Source: Aquatica leii (Eukaryota > Arthropoda > Insecta > Coleoptera > Lampyridae). Taken from it: a stretch of DNA of 64,000 bases. The notes under the pieces are model-generated. The model saw only the letters and a list, made by a program, of their open reading frames with translations, made no database searches and had not been told where the DNA came from. Shown piece by piece: positions 1 to 12,109 of this stretch; the first letter of the stretch is position 1; every line of letters starts with the position of its first letter. The stretch lies in the NCBI GenBank assembly GCA_035610365.1, contig CM069437.1, positions 60,226,093 to 60,290,092 on the forward strand, read 5' to 3'. Made by a program: the position numbers and the translations under genes.

Positions 1-3000
1 AAAAATCGAGTTAAAATTCATTTCTGACTGCATTTCTATAGAAACTTCACAGCCTAGAACATTTTTTTAATTTTTTACAAAGTTTGCCATACTTTTAAAG
101 AAAAATTCATTCACTGGTTGTTTCTACAATGTTTTGCAATTATAAAAATGTAAAAAATAAAATTATCACCACCCCTAAAATCGAGATAAAAATTCATTTC
201 CGACTGCATTCTTATAGAAACTTGACCGCCTAGAGTATTTATTCAATTTTTTACAAAGTTGGCCATACTTTTTAAAAAAAATTCATTCACTAGCTGTTTT
301 TACAATGTTCTGCAATTATAAAAATGTAAAAAATAGAATTATCACCCCCCAAAAATCGAGTTAAAATTCATTTCCGACTGCATTCTTATAGAAACTTGAC
401 CGCTTATGATTTTTTTCAATGTTTTGGCCATATTTAAAAAAAAAATCATTTATTAGCTGTTTCTACAATGTTCTGCAATTATAAAAACGCAAAAAATAGA
501 ATTATAACCACCTCAAAAATTGAGATAAAAATTCATTTCCGACTGCATTCTTATACAACTTTATCGCCTAGAACATTTTTTTAATTTTTTACAAACTTGG
601 CAATACTTTAAAAAAAAATTCATTCACTAGTCATTTCTACAATGTTCTGCGATTATAAAAATGTAAAAAAATGGAATAATTACCACCTGAAAAATCGAGA
701 TAAAATTCATTTCCGACTGCATTCTTGTAGGAACTTGACCGCTTACAATATTTTTTCAATGTTTTACAAAGTTGGTTATACTTTAAAAAAAATTCATTCA
801 CAAGTTGTTTCTACGATGTTCTGCGATTATAAAAATGTAAAAAATAGAATTAGCACCCCCCAAAATCGTGTTAAAATTTATTTCCGACTGCATTCTTATA
901 GAAACTTGACCGCTTATAAATTTTTTTTCAATGTTTTACAAAGTTGGCTATACTTTTTAAAAAAACTTATTCACTAGCTGTTTCTACAATGTTCTGCAAT
1001 TATAAAAATGTAAAACATAGAATTATAACCACCCCAAAAACGAGATTAAATTCATTTCCGACTGCATTCTTATATAGAAACTTGACCGCCTAGAATATTT
1101 TTCCAATTTTTTACAAACTTGGCCAAACTTTTAAAAAAAAATTCATTTACTAGTTATTTCTACAATGTTCTGCGATTATTAAATGTAAAAAATAGAATTA
1201 TTACCACAACTAAAATCGAGATAAAAATTCATTTCCGACTGCATTCTTATAGAAACTTGACCGCTTACAATATCTTTTCAATGTTTTACAAAGTTAGTTA
1301 TACTTAGAAAAAAAATTAATTAACTAGTTGTTTCTACAATGTTCTGCAATTATAAAAATGTAAAAAATAGAATTAACATTCCCCAAAAATCGAGTTAAAA
1401 TTCATTTCCGACTGCATTCTTATACAACTTTATCGCCTAGAACATTTTTTTAATTTTTTACAAACTTGGCAATACATTTTAAAATAAATTCATTCACTAG
1501 TCATTTCTAAAATGTTCTGCGATTATAAAAATGTAAAAAAATGGAATTATTACTACCTGAAAAATCGAGATAAAATTCATTTTCGACTGCATTCTTATAG
1601 GAACTTGACCGCCTACAATATTGTTTCAATGTTTTACAAAGTTGGTTATACTTAAAAAAAAATTCATTCACAAGTTGTTTCTACAATGTTCTGCAATTAT
1701 AAAAATGTAAAAAATAGAATTAGCACCCCCCAAAATCGTGTTAAAATTTGTTTCCGACTGCATTACTTATAGAAACTTGACCGCTTATAAATTTTTTTTC
1801 AATGTTTTACAAAGTTGGCCATACTTTTTAAAAAAACTTATTCACTAGCTGTTTCTACAATGTTCTGCCATTATAAAAATTTAAAACATAAAATTATAAC
1901 CACCCCAAAAATCGAGATTAAATTCATTTCCGACTGCATTCTTATATAGAAACTTGACCGCCTAGAAAATTTTTGCAAAATTTTACAAACTTGGCCAAAC
2001 TTTTTAAAAAAAATTCATTTACTAGTTATTTCTACAATGTTTTGCGATTATAAAAATGTAAAAGAATAGAATTATCACCACCCCTAAAATCGAGATAAAA
2101 ATTCATTTCCGACTGCATTCTTATAGAAACTTGACCGCTTACAATATCTTTTCAATGTTTTACAAAGTTAGTTATACTTAGAAAAAAAATTAATTAACTA
2201 GTTGTTTCTACAATGTTCTGCAATTATAAAAATGTAAAAAATAGAATTAACATTCCCCAAAAATCGAGTTAAAATTCATTTCCGACTGCATTCTTATAGA
2301 AACTTGACCGCTTATAATTTTTTTTTTCAATGTTTTTTAAAGTTGGCCATATTTAAAAAAAAAATCATTCACTAGCTGTTTCTACAATGTTTTGCAATTA
2401 TAAAAATGAAAAAAATAGAATTATTACCACAACTAAAATCGAGATAAAAATTCATTTCCGACTGCATTCTTATAGAAACTTGACCGCTTACAATATCTTT
2501 TCAATGTTTTACAAAGTTAGTTATACTTAAAAAAAAAATTAATTAACTAGTTGTTTCTACAATGTTTTGCAATTATAAAAATGTAAAAAATAGAATTAAC
2601 ATTCCCCAAAAATCGAGTTAAAATTCATTTCCGACTGCATTCTTATAGAAACTTGACCGCTTATAATTTTTTTTTCAATGTTTTTTAAAGTTGGCCATAT
2701 TTAAAAAAAAATCATTCACTAGCTGTTTCTACAATGTTTTGCAATTATAAAAATGAAAAAAATAGAATTATAACCACACCAAAAATTGAGATAAAAATTC
2801 ATTTCCGACTGCATTCTTATACAACTTTATCGCCTAGAATTTTTGTTTACCTTTTTACAAACTTGACCATACTTTTAAAAAAAAAATCATTTATTAGTTA
2901 TTTCTACAATGTTTTGCAATTATAAAAATGTAAAAAATAGAATTATAACCACCCCAAAAACCGAGATGAAAATTCATTTCCGACTGCATTCTTATACAAC

Positions 3001-4340
3001 TTTATCGTCTAGAATATTTTTTTAACTTTTTACAAACTTGGCCATACTTTTATAAAAAATTCATTCACTAGCTGTTTCTACAATGTTCTGCAATTATAAA
3101 AATGTAAAAAACAGAATTATAACGACTCCAAAAATCGAGATAAAAATTCATTTCCGACTGCATTCTTATACAACTTTATCGTATAGAATATTTTTTTAAC
3201 TTTTTACAAACTTGGCCATACTTTTATAAAAAATTCATTCACTAGTTGTTTCTACAATGTTCTGCGATTATAAAAATGTAAAAAATAGAATTATCACCAC
3301 CTCAAAAATCGAGTTAAAATTCATTTCCGACTGCATTCTTATAGAAACTTGGCCGCCTAGGAAGTTTTTTCAATTTTTTACAGTTGTCTATTATTTTACA
3401 AAAAAATTTATTTATTGGTTCTTTCTACGATGTTCTGTAATTATGAATAACTAAAAAAGAAGAATTAACACTCCCCAAAAAATCGAGATAAAAATTCATT
3501 TCCGACTGCATTCTTATAGAAACTTAGCCGCCTAGGAAATTTTTTCAATTTTTTACAATTGTTCATCATTTTTAAAAAAAAATCATTTTTTAGTTGTTTC
3601 TACAATTTTTTACAGTTGTCCATTATTTCTTTTTTTTATTTTTTTTACTAGTTGTGTCTACAATGTTCTGCGATTATAAAATGTAAAAAGTATAATTAAT
3701 CCTTCCCCCCAAGAATCGAGATAAAAATTCATTTTCGACCGCATTCTTATAGAAACTTGGCCGCCTAGGAAGTTTTTTCAATTTTTAACAGTTGTCCATA
3801 ATTTTACAAAAAAATTTATTTACTGGTTTTTTTTACGATGTTTTGCAATTATAAATAAGTAAAAAAGAAGAATTAACACTCCCTAAAAAATCGAGATAAA
3901 AATTCATTTCCGACTGCATTCTTATACAAGTTTATCGCCTAGTTTTTTCAATTTTGTACTGAGTTGTCCATTTATTTTTAAAATTTTTTTCACTTGTTGT
4001 GCCTACAATGTGCTGCGATTATAAAATGTAAAAAATATAAGTAATTCCTTCCTCCAAGAATCGAGATAAAAATTTATTTTCGACCGCATTCTTATAGAAA
4101 CTTGGCCGCGTAGGAAGTTTTTTCAATTTTTAACAGTTGTTCATAATTTTACAAAAAAATTTATTTATTGGTTCTTTCTACAATGTTTTGCAATTATAAA
4201 TAAGTAAAAAAGAAGAATTAACACCCCCCAAAAAATCGAGATAAAAATTTATTTCCGACTGCATTCTTATAGAAACTTGGCCGCCTAAAAAGTTTTTTCA
4301 ATAATATACAAAGTTGTCTATACTTTAAAAAAATTATTAC
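1..4340. repeat. Satellite array, ~174-bp monomers (about 25 copies), open at left edge
   Basis: The core word gactgcatt (or gaccgcatt) recurs about 25 times, at roughly 26, 202, 377, 541, 715, 885, 1058 and so on to 4257, so the monomer is about 174 bp. Each monomer also carries a tcgag-ataaaattcattt block, a ttaca-aagttgg block and a ctacaatgttctgc block. The array begins inside a monomer, so it continues to the left. The last kilobase (about 3330-4340) is a more diverged subtype with gaagttttttcaattttt and one longer unit near 3600. Short open frames inside the array are by-products of the repeat and are not genes. The length resembles many centromeric or pericentromeric satellites, but function is not shown. 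Confidence 0.95.
541..2280. repeat. Higher-order repeat of five monomers (~870 bp), two copies
   Basis: Monomer-specific variants recur at 870 bp rather than at 174 bp. The acctga variant is at about 685 and 1555, the agcacccccc variant at 853 and 1723, the tatacaactttatcgcc variant at about 550 and 1420, and taactagttg at 1321 and 2195. This shows that blocks of five monomers were amplified together. After about 2280 the order changes, with a two-monomer block repeated near 2190 and 2540. Confidence 0.8.
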
Positions 4341-5300
4341 TATTACTAGTTACTGTTGTATTAGAACGACTTTAAAGTTTCCAAATCTATGGCTGACAGT
4401 TATGGCTAACTTTTCCCTGGTAGTGTCATAACGTCTAACAGATAGGTACAATACCATAAAGAAAATAAAAAAAACAAAAGGAAGAAAAACAGTTGCAAAG
4501 AAAAGAAATTCGAAATAATAATAAACAAAACGAAGATGCCAAGGAAAAATTCATTTCTGACTTCATTCTTATAGAAATTTGGCGTTCGCGTTCGTGATTT
4601 CTTGTCATATCTAAAGAAAACATACAACAGATTGGACTCGCAATAAAAACATTTTGCGACGCGAAATAATCGACATCCCATTTTATTAAATTCTCTTTTT
4701 TTACCGAATCTACAATTTTTTCTCCTATTAATATTAAAAAAATGCGTTACTGACTATAAAAAAGCATTAAAGAGATAAAGACATGAATCCTTTCTCTAGT
4801 CTTAACAGATTTATAACGCTAATAATATTTACAATTGTTTGACTGTTGATACAATTTCGTCATTCAAAATTTACTCAAATTTACAGTGAAATCGTTAATG
4901 ATTTCCACTAGTAATTACTGATAGTTTTTATTATAAAACTATATAAATCAGGTTTATTAAATTATTTCGTTTGCGCATTTTATACACTCCCGCGAATTTT
5001 TTTGTAGTAAATTTTGTGCACAATAAATTGTTTATGTGCTATTTTTATCTATGTTGTACCGTTTTTGCAGCGTACAAGGCGGAAGCTCGCGCGGATCTAA
5101 TTCTGCAATTACTATAATCATTTTTCATCACGGTTGAGTGAAATTAAGACTTATTGTATTTTTAAAACACAAAACGAATCATAAGGAATATCTTGTTTAA
5201 TAATAATAAACACAAAATACAAAAAATGAAGTAAAATTGAGCATTACCGCAAGTTCCAGATTTGGTTCATCTGAGCGTTTCTTCGTTTCGTTACACGAGC
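4341..5300. other. Satellite edge and unannotated A+T-rich DNA
   Basis: A single diverged satellite piece is still visible around 4543-4585 (attcatttctgacttcattc), so the array decays here rather than stopping sharply. The rest is A+T-rich with no recognisable gene. Minus-strand open frames at 4406-4681 are low-complexity Phe/Leu-rich translations and are not supported as genes. Confidence 0.6.
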
Positions 5301-5322
5301 CTTCGAACCAAGCTCCCTATAA

Positions 5323-5550
5323 GTGTTTTCAACGCTAAGATGTAGAAATGAAACGCAGCAAAACTGTTTGACTGACTCTCTGGCCGCTCTGGCGTTTATT
5401 GAGACTCAGTTTGGTTGTGCAAAAAGGAGAAAGCAATCTGCTTTGCCAAACCAAACAGATGCGCACTATATGGAAATTTTAGACAAATCCGTTAAATCGC
5501 CTGCACAACTCAAAATTCACAAAAATTACCGAACCAAAGTCATTTTATAA
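5323..5550 (+). other. Unassigned open frame, 75 codons
   Basis: This plus-strand frame starts at an ATG and is less A+T-rich than its surroundings. Its composition is not low-complexity (it reads CRNETQQNCLTDSLAALAF near the start), but I recognise no domain, signal peptide or motif. There is no visible partner exon. It could be a fragment of a decayed transposon, an exon, or chance. I do not assign a function. Confidence 0.15.
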
Positions 5551-5559
5551 AAAACATTT

Positions 5560-8500
5560 ACTGTTTAATTGTAACAAGAAATCAAATTGTACGCAGTTTT
5601 TATAAAAATATTTTTAAATTATTTTTTAATGGAATTGTTTGGTCTTTTGATTCTTTTTTATAATCAAATCAACACAAATTAAATTTGTTTTAAATCTCAT
5701 TGGTAATTTAAAGGTAACATTGATTTGTTTCTTCAATGCGAAATCATTGACTAATAGTTAGCTTTTTATTAACACAGATTTGTTTTTACCAATACCAAAA
5801 AAGGCGAGACTGTAAACCCTTGACTCGTTATGTAGCTTTTATTATAACATTTTTTGCTTGTATTATTGCTATAATTTTATTATTAATCAAATACAATGCG
5901 TTACTTGCTTTCTTACTTATAAACATCGATTTGATTTTTAAGCACGTGCATCATCATAAATTTGTTTCTACAAACATCTTTATGTTACGAAAAAACTTGT
6001 TAGTCAAAATTAAAATAACCGATTTATTCATATGTATGTATTAGTGCTAAAATGTTTTCGAATTATGATACACACCACTGGATTTGAAGCAACTTATTCA
6101 TCAATAATTTCCTTTGAAGATAAAAGTTAACCAATGCAATTTTGGTTTCATATCATTTAACACTCCTTTTACAATGCGGTTCACTATGATCATTAAACGT
6201 GTTGTTTTTAATACATATTATTCCGATAAGTAAAAGTAAAAGCTAACAAAAATGTTGGTAGTTCATTAGGTGCGCGAAAAATGATTGACTTTCCCAATTT
6301 TACGTGAGACGATGTCTATCAGCATGTGCAAACTTAGAAACACGAGTTTAAATTCTCCAAATATGAGAATAAAAAAAGGTGTTACGTATATTTATGTTTC
6401 CAATCAGAATTTATACTGTTTTAAAACGAATTCCTATCAGTTGTAATAGTTTCGAATTTTTAAATAATTTTTTTAGGTTTTAACTTAGTAACCGCAATAA
6501 AAAATACGCACACGAACAGTTTTCTTGTTGTATGTTGCCAAAGTAACCGTAAATTGAAACTACTTAATTAAAGAAAATTTTAGCTATTTTTAGATTTCGT
6601 TGAACTTGTGCAATAGTCACGCAGAATATATTTTGTGCGTTGTAACTTTTAATTTACAAATACAAAATGATTTTCTTTCACGTAGCATTGTTAAAAAGTT
6701 GTGATATACATGCAAAAACGACTGTTATAAACTTTACTTGAAATAAGTTTGTTCACAAGTTTTATTTTCTTTTTGACTTGCAATTCTTAGGTCAGCAGTT
6801 TAATTACATTTCAAGTCTTTGTAGTTTTATAAATGCATACACTGTAAAACTTTATAATTAGTACTATGCAGCAATTCTTTTATTTATGTTGGTTTTAATG
6901 TTTATTGTTTATTGCAGTAAAAATACTGTTTTAATTAAATATTAATTAATTTATTACATGACTAATTTTACAAACAATGTTTTACTTGTACATACAACTT
7001 GGTACTTTATTATTATGTTTTTGTTGATTTAGTTTTTATCGATATATAGGTTTTAACAGTCTTAAAAGGCAACTATTTTCTATGTTAATTAGTAGCGGAG
7101 CATGGTGGTGTCGTGGACCGTAAGCTTAAATTGAAAATTTAAATTGTTAAACTATCGATTAAAGTTGCACGAACATACCGAAGATGCATTAATGAGCGAA
7201 GTGTCGGACGCGGTTGCTGGATGGATTTCTTACTTACTTTCTTATGAGATTGAACACACCAAAGATGATTATTTTTGCAGCTAACTAAAATGTTAACAGC
7301 GATGCCAACGTCAAGGTGTACGAACATACCGAAGATACATGGATAAGTACTAAAAACAATATCATATCCATGTATAACAAACTTTTACTTTTTTATAAAA
7401 CCGCACATACCAAAAATGCTTTCCTCGCCATTTACCTCGCAGTCTAGAGCAATGTCAATGCCAAAACAAAATTGTTTTTAACCGCGATTTAACTTTGGAA
7501 TCGAAGTAACTTGCAAGCGTATTGGTAGACTTCAGACCACGTGTCATTTACTTACTCATTAATGAAGACAAATGTTGGAACAAAGCAACGTACATTGTGA
7601 TTTTTTGTATATAAACAATCATAAACATTTGATAAACACGAACTTCTTGTTGTTTAATAGACAAAATTAACCTATTAATTTAATTATTTAATTAAGTAAT
7701 TTTATGTATTTGTATAAAACGTATTTAATACTTGCAACAATTTAAATAAATAGAGTATTTTTTATACGGTTGTAGTATATAGGTTAATAATTCGTTTAGA
7801 TGCTTGAAATCATCTGAAACATTTAACTATTATTGAAATAATAATGTTATTAAGAAACAAGATACTTAATTATTTACATTGATTTAAAATTGAGTTTAAT
7901 CCTTTAAATTTATAACCGAAAATTATTGTCCTGGAAATTTTTTACCTGCGACAGAATTTTTAAACATTAGTTTGAATACATAAAATACTTAAAAAGTACT
8001 ACAATCAAATTTATGTTCAACTTTACAATAAAACTCTAATTTTTGAAGTGGAAGAGTATCCTATACACATCGATGTAAGCCGCGACCGCGACCTAAACCG
8101 CAATATTCTTAACGATAACTAATTAGGGTTTGTCGTCTGTTTTTTTTTTTTTAATTTAGGTAATTACTCTTATTTGTAATAATTACAGTACAACTGGCAG
8201 TACTAGGTAAATATTCTGCTTTTTACAAGTTTCCGTTTTGTCAGGTTGAAATAAAAGTATATATTCTCCCCGGGTCCAAAAAATACGTTTATTGTAGACT
8301 TCCGTATTAAAGAGTTAGTAGTTATTTATTTGTATTTATTAAGATATAATGTCTAGAAGATTTTGTTTATTTAAAGTTTTTTATTGTGTGTATAAGCATT
8401 CTTTATTTTTGCCGAATCAGTTTTTTGCATGATAATATTTTGGTACTCGACCATTTTGTAATATGCTGTAATTATTTCATGCTTTTAAATTGCAATTTTG

Positions 8501-10060
8501 GCTTATTATTGTATTGTAACGATTATTAAAACTAATTAATTTATTTATACTAAAAATATGTACATATTTATAACTAACCGAACTAATTAAATCCAAGGAT
8601 ATTTAATAAAAACACTTACACTAATTTATATAGCACTATCACTCGAAAAATAATGTCCACGGATACTTTCTATTTATTTAAACACTAACGCTTGTTTACA
8701 TTAAAATCACGCACGATTTTAATTCGTCGTATTTATCTCGACACGCGTTAATCACTTATTTATTTAAATTTGAATAATCTTAGTAACACTGCCGAATTCG
8801 AATTACTGAAATAACTGACCTATGATTTGTTTGTACCGCAATTATACATTTTGGCCATTGAGAATTTTCTATATCTTTTGGTGAACGTTCTGGAAATGGA
8901 TAAAAACTTCGTGAAGGCTCTCGAATTTGAGAATAATTTCTCGAACGTTTCAGTATTCATTTTTTTAATGGATTTTGCGTCATACTGTGTCAGGTAGTTA
9001 CTAAAAAATGATGGCACATGAATGTTAAGCCAGTTGTTGCAACCGTTTTTCAACTGCAAAAAACAAAATTGTAGGAAGTGTTACCTTAGATACCTCAGTG
9101 ATAAAGTTTAAATGCCTAACATAAAGGTGTAATGATAGAGTTATATTTATATTCATTTTTGTTCAACGCACAATTTTAAGCAGGATTATCTGTCGGAAAA
9201 GTTGTTGGTTTTATGGTCCACTTCTGAATTTCTGGGGATTCTATTATTGTACTAATCGGTCTTCGGCTACCGCTTTATAGGTTCGCACTTGCAATTATTT
9301 AATTTTTGTGACCGTTTTAAGTTTGTAACTTATCTATTTTTTTATTTATTATGTCAAATAATTAATCATTTATGATTTTTTAAAATTAATCACGAATTCT
9401 ATTGAAGTTTTATTTGTTCTAATTCTAATGAATATGGAACCGTTTACACTTACTATTTAAGTGCGTTAGTTAATAGTATTATTTTTGTTTACGCAATAAT
9501 AGTAATTTATGTCACTAACGTCAAAAGTGAAACATAGCAAGAGCCTAGACCAAGCGCTGGATGAGAGAATGCATTGAGAATTTTGACACAACTTACAGAC
9601 ATTACTTTTTGTGCTGTTTTTCTGCTAAATTAAAACTATTATTTAAAATAATTTAAACAGAATAATATTAAAAACATGACAAATTTAATGTTGGTACTAC
9701 ACACACTAATACTTAAATAATTAACTTCGAAAACGTAGTTTTACCTAGATTTTCATATATCACTTTGCGGTTCTAGAGTTGTTTAGTCATTACGCAACTA
9801 CACGTAACTAACGAATATTTACGTTTGCCATAAAAACAACGCAAAAAATCGTAATTTCTGCAACAAGCGTCAAATGTGAAACAGCGTAACGGGCGTTAAT
9901 GCGACGCAAGGCCGCAAACCGAGTGCGGCATGAGAATGAGTTCTGCTATGATTTTTTTAACAAAAGTAACATACGTTATTTTTTGTACTCCTCTTGTTAC
10001 ATGCAAAAGATGTTAATAAAAAATGCTTGAATAAAGTCTCTGATGCTACAAATACATACA
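5560..10060. other. A+T-rich stretch without recognisable genes
   Basis: No open frame here resembles a known family. A short motif acgaacataccgaagat recurs at about 7168 and 7321, with a weaker form near 7257, suggesting a decayed local duplication. A second diverged duplication lies at about 9490-9640 and 9830-9990; both copies read gcaa..taatttntgncac..gcgtcaaangtgaaacag and then gcgctggatgagaatg-like sequence. Otherwise I see nothing in it. Confidence 0.5.
9490..9990. repeat. Diverged direct duplication, spacing about 340 bp
   Basis: Two copies, about 9490-9650 and 9830-9990, share gtcaaa-gtgaaaca, a c-gag--cggcatgagaatg-like block and a cattatttttgtactc-like tail. They are too diverged to assign to an element class. 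They may be two copies of an old short interspersed repeat. Confidence 0.35.
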
Positions 10061-10089
10061 TACACAACAACTACATTGAGTGTGTAAAC

Positions 10090-10610
10090 AAATACCAGAC
10101 GAATTAGACTTGCCTGGGAAGCTTTCGGCAAACTAAGACACATACTTAAGAATCAAGAAATAACTAGAAATTTAAGAACTAAAGTATATAATACACGTGT
10201 TTTACCAGTCAATACTTACGGACTTGAAACTATAAGCTTGACTAAGACAATCGCCAATACACTCAGAACATTACAAAAAGCCATGGTATCTCACTAAAGG
10301 ATAGGACGGGTTATTGAAGACTCAAAAAAAAAAGATCGGAGACGTAATAGCCGAAGTAACAAAGATGAAATGGGCGCGAGCTGGACAACAAACTGAAGAT
10401 AAATGGACATGCAAAATCATAGAATGGAGACCAAGGCAAGCCAAAAAAAGTGTAGAACGCTCCACGAGAAGATGAGAAGACAACATTGGAAGTGTAGCAG
10501 GTACAAGATGAGTCATCACTGCACAAGATAAAGAAAAAAAAGAGACTGAGAGAGACCTACGTTCAGGAGTACACGGATACAAGTTGAAGAAGACCGTAAT
10601 TCTAACTAAA
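10090..10610 (+). pseudogene. LINE reverse-transcriptase C-terminal relic (RTE-like)
   Basis: Read on the plus strand the sequence gives RRIRLAWEAFGKLRHILK, then a VLPVNTYGLET-like segment, then a W..R..R..GR-like tail with several stops and frame changes. This is the conserved C-terminal part of the reverse-transcriptase ORF common in RTE-type insect LINEs (the FGKLRHI and LPV.TYG.ET blocks follow the palm and thumb). Only about 170 codons remain; the endonuclease, palm motifs and 3' tail are not present. It is a dead 5'-truncated copy. The family assignment rests on recognition of these blocks, not on a search. Confidence 0.7.
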
Positions 10611-10619
10611 TGCGCTAAA

Positions 10620-11680
10620 CAATAAACTGGGGATAATTAACCACTTAATAACTTAGTTTTCAATCGGGTTACTTGAATAAATACCCATATATGATAAATG
10701 ATCGTTATTATCAAATCAGTTTTATTTACTTGGTAATCCCGAAGCTTTCTAACTACGATTTTGCAAACTGTTGCTATATACAACAGGGTAGAAATATGTA
10801 AAAAAATTTAAGCAATGAATGAACTGATAACGTGCCTCAGTTTTCCAAGAATGCCAGGAAACAGCTTTTAACGAAAAATGGCCTAAGTATACTATACTGC
10901 TAGCTACGATGCTGAAGAATCCGCCGGAAGGCGTAGTTAAATTGCGTATACTAAATTGAAACTTAAAACAATTCGCTTAAAAGAACGTAACTGGTTTTTG
11001 GTGATTCTCGTAAACTGTCATATCAGCGAAGATTAAAGCGAAGATTAAAGCGAAGCTTTATAACTCACTTTTACCCAAACCATTTCTTATGCAACGATAG
11101 CATATCTCAAATTAACACAAAGTTTTTTTGGCATGATTATGAGACGAGCACCGAATTCTTTATTAACTAAAAATGCTGGCTTTTATAAACAATGCGCAAA
11201 CCGCCGAAAATTTTTTTAAAATTTATTTTTCATAACTGTCATCAATTTTAATTTTTCGCTATTGTAAACCGTCTTTGGCAGTTTTTACGCACTTCTCAAC
11301 CTAAACCTCAAATTATTTTGGAGATTTTTAGACTTAGGAGGTGTCCTAGTCTCTGTTCGAGCAATAAAATGTTGTATTAAACTCGTTCCTGTTTAAATTA
11401 AAGGTTTTTTTTCCTTCGAGGACTTTTTAAACCCTGGTTTCACTCAGGTTAAAAATGACTTCTTGGAAAAAAAAGCGTCCAATTTACACAGGAACTTCTT
11501 AAATAAACTACTATTATTTGATCTAAATGGAACAAACAGCAGAGATGCCCAAGGTAAAAAGTTAAGGGGTAATATTCTTGTGGAACAAAACTTTGACCAA
11601 GAAATACTAATTGCCTAAACGAGTAACATAAAAACCATTTAACAAAAGAAATGCAATTTATCAGAAAATGTCATTGGACA
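10620..11680. other. A+T-rich stretch, nothing recognised
   Basis: No gene, RNA or repeat is recognised. A short imperfect tandem triplication of gcgaagattaaa occurs at about 11025-11055. Confidence 0.4.
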
Positions 11681-11689
11681 ATAAATTGT

Positions 11690-12100
11690 GTTAATATATG
11701 CAAACAGTCATTAAATAGATGTTTCTCTTGGTAAAACATTCGAAAGTTTGTTGTGCCGTGTGAGCGTTTGTTTTGTCAAGATGAGACATGATTCGCAGGT
11801 TTATGTTGTTTTTTGTAACTTCAGTGATAATTTCCGGCAAATAAATTGATGTATACCAGTGAGCATTAACTGTTCGTCGATCCTCTAATGAAACCGTTGC
11901 AACATTACTCGTTTTTGCGAAGGAACAAGCAATCATTCTTTTCGAAACGTTTTATGTTCGAATTAATTATTCTTAGTTTAAATTCATTTAAAAACACTCA
12001 CATAATCGATTGCTGTTTAGTTTTAGGTTCCTGTGAATATATCCCGGATTCGTCACCTGTTACAATGTTATCTATAGAATTTGAATCCAACGACTGAAAA
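11690..12100 (-). pseudogene. mariner-type transposase relic (first catalytic Asp and HTA block)
   Basis: Reading the minus strand from about 12090 gives DNIVTGDESGIYSQEPKTKQQS, matching the block around the first catalytic Asp of mariner transposases (IVTGDE.WIY). Further on, EDRRTVNAHWY and HLDKTNAHTAQQTF match the LEDRRTVNA-WY block and the second-Asp block (normally HHDNA-HTA). Frame changes separate the two parts, and the second-Asp motif is altered (HLDKTN). The N-terminal DNA-binding part and the third acidic residue are not seen. I infer a dead irritans/mellifera-like mariner fragment. Terminal inverted repeats were not found by eye. Confidence 0.75.
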
Positions 12101-12109
12101 GGTTTCTGA

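Noticed and set aside
642..3454. Open frames of 60-111 codons inside the left array
   Set aside because: They repeat the same residues with the monomer period and are translations of the satellite.
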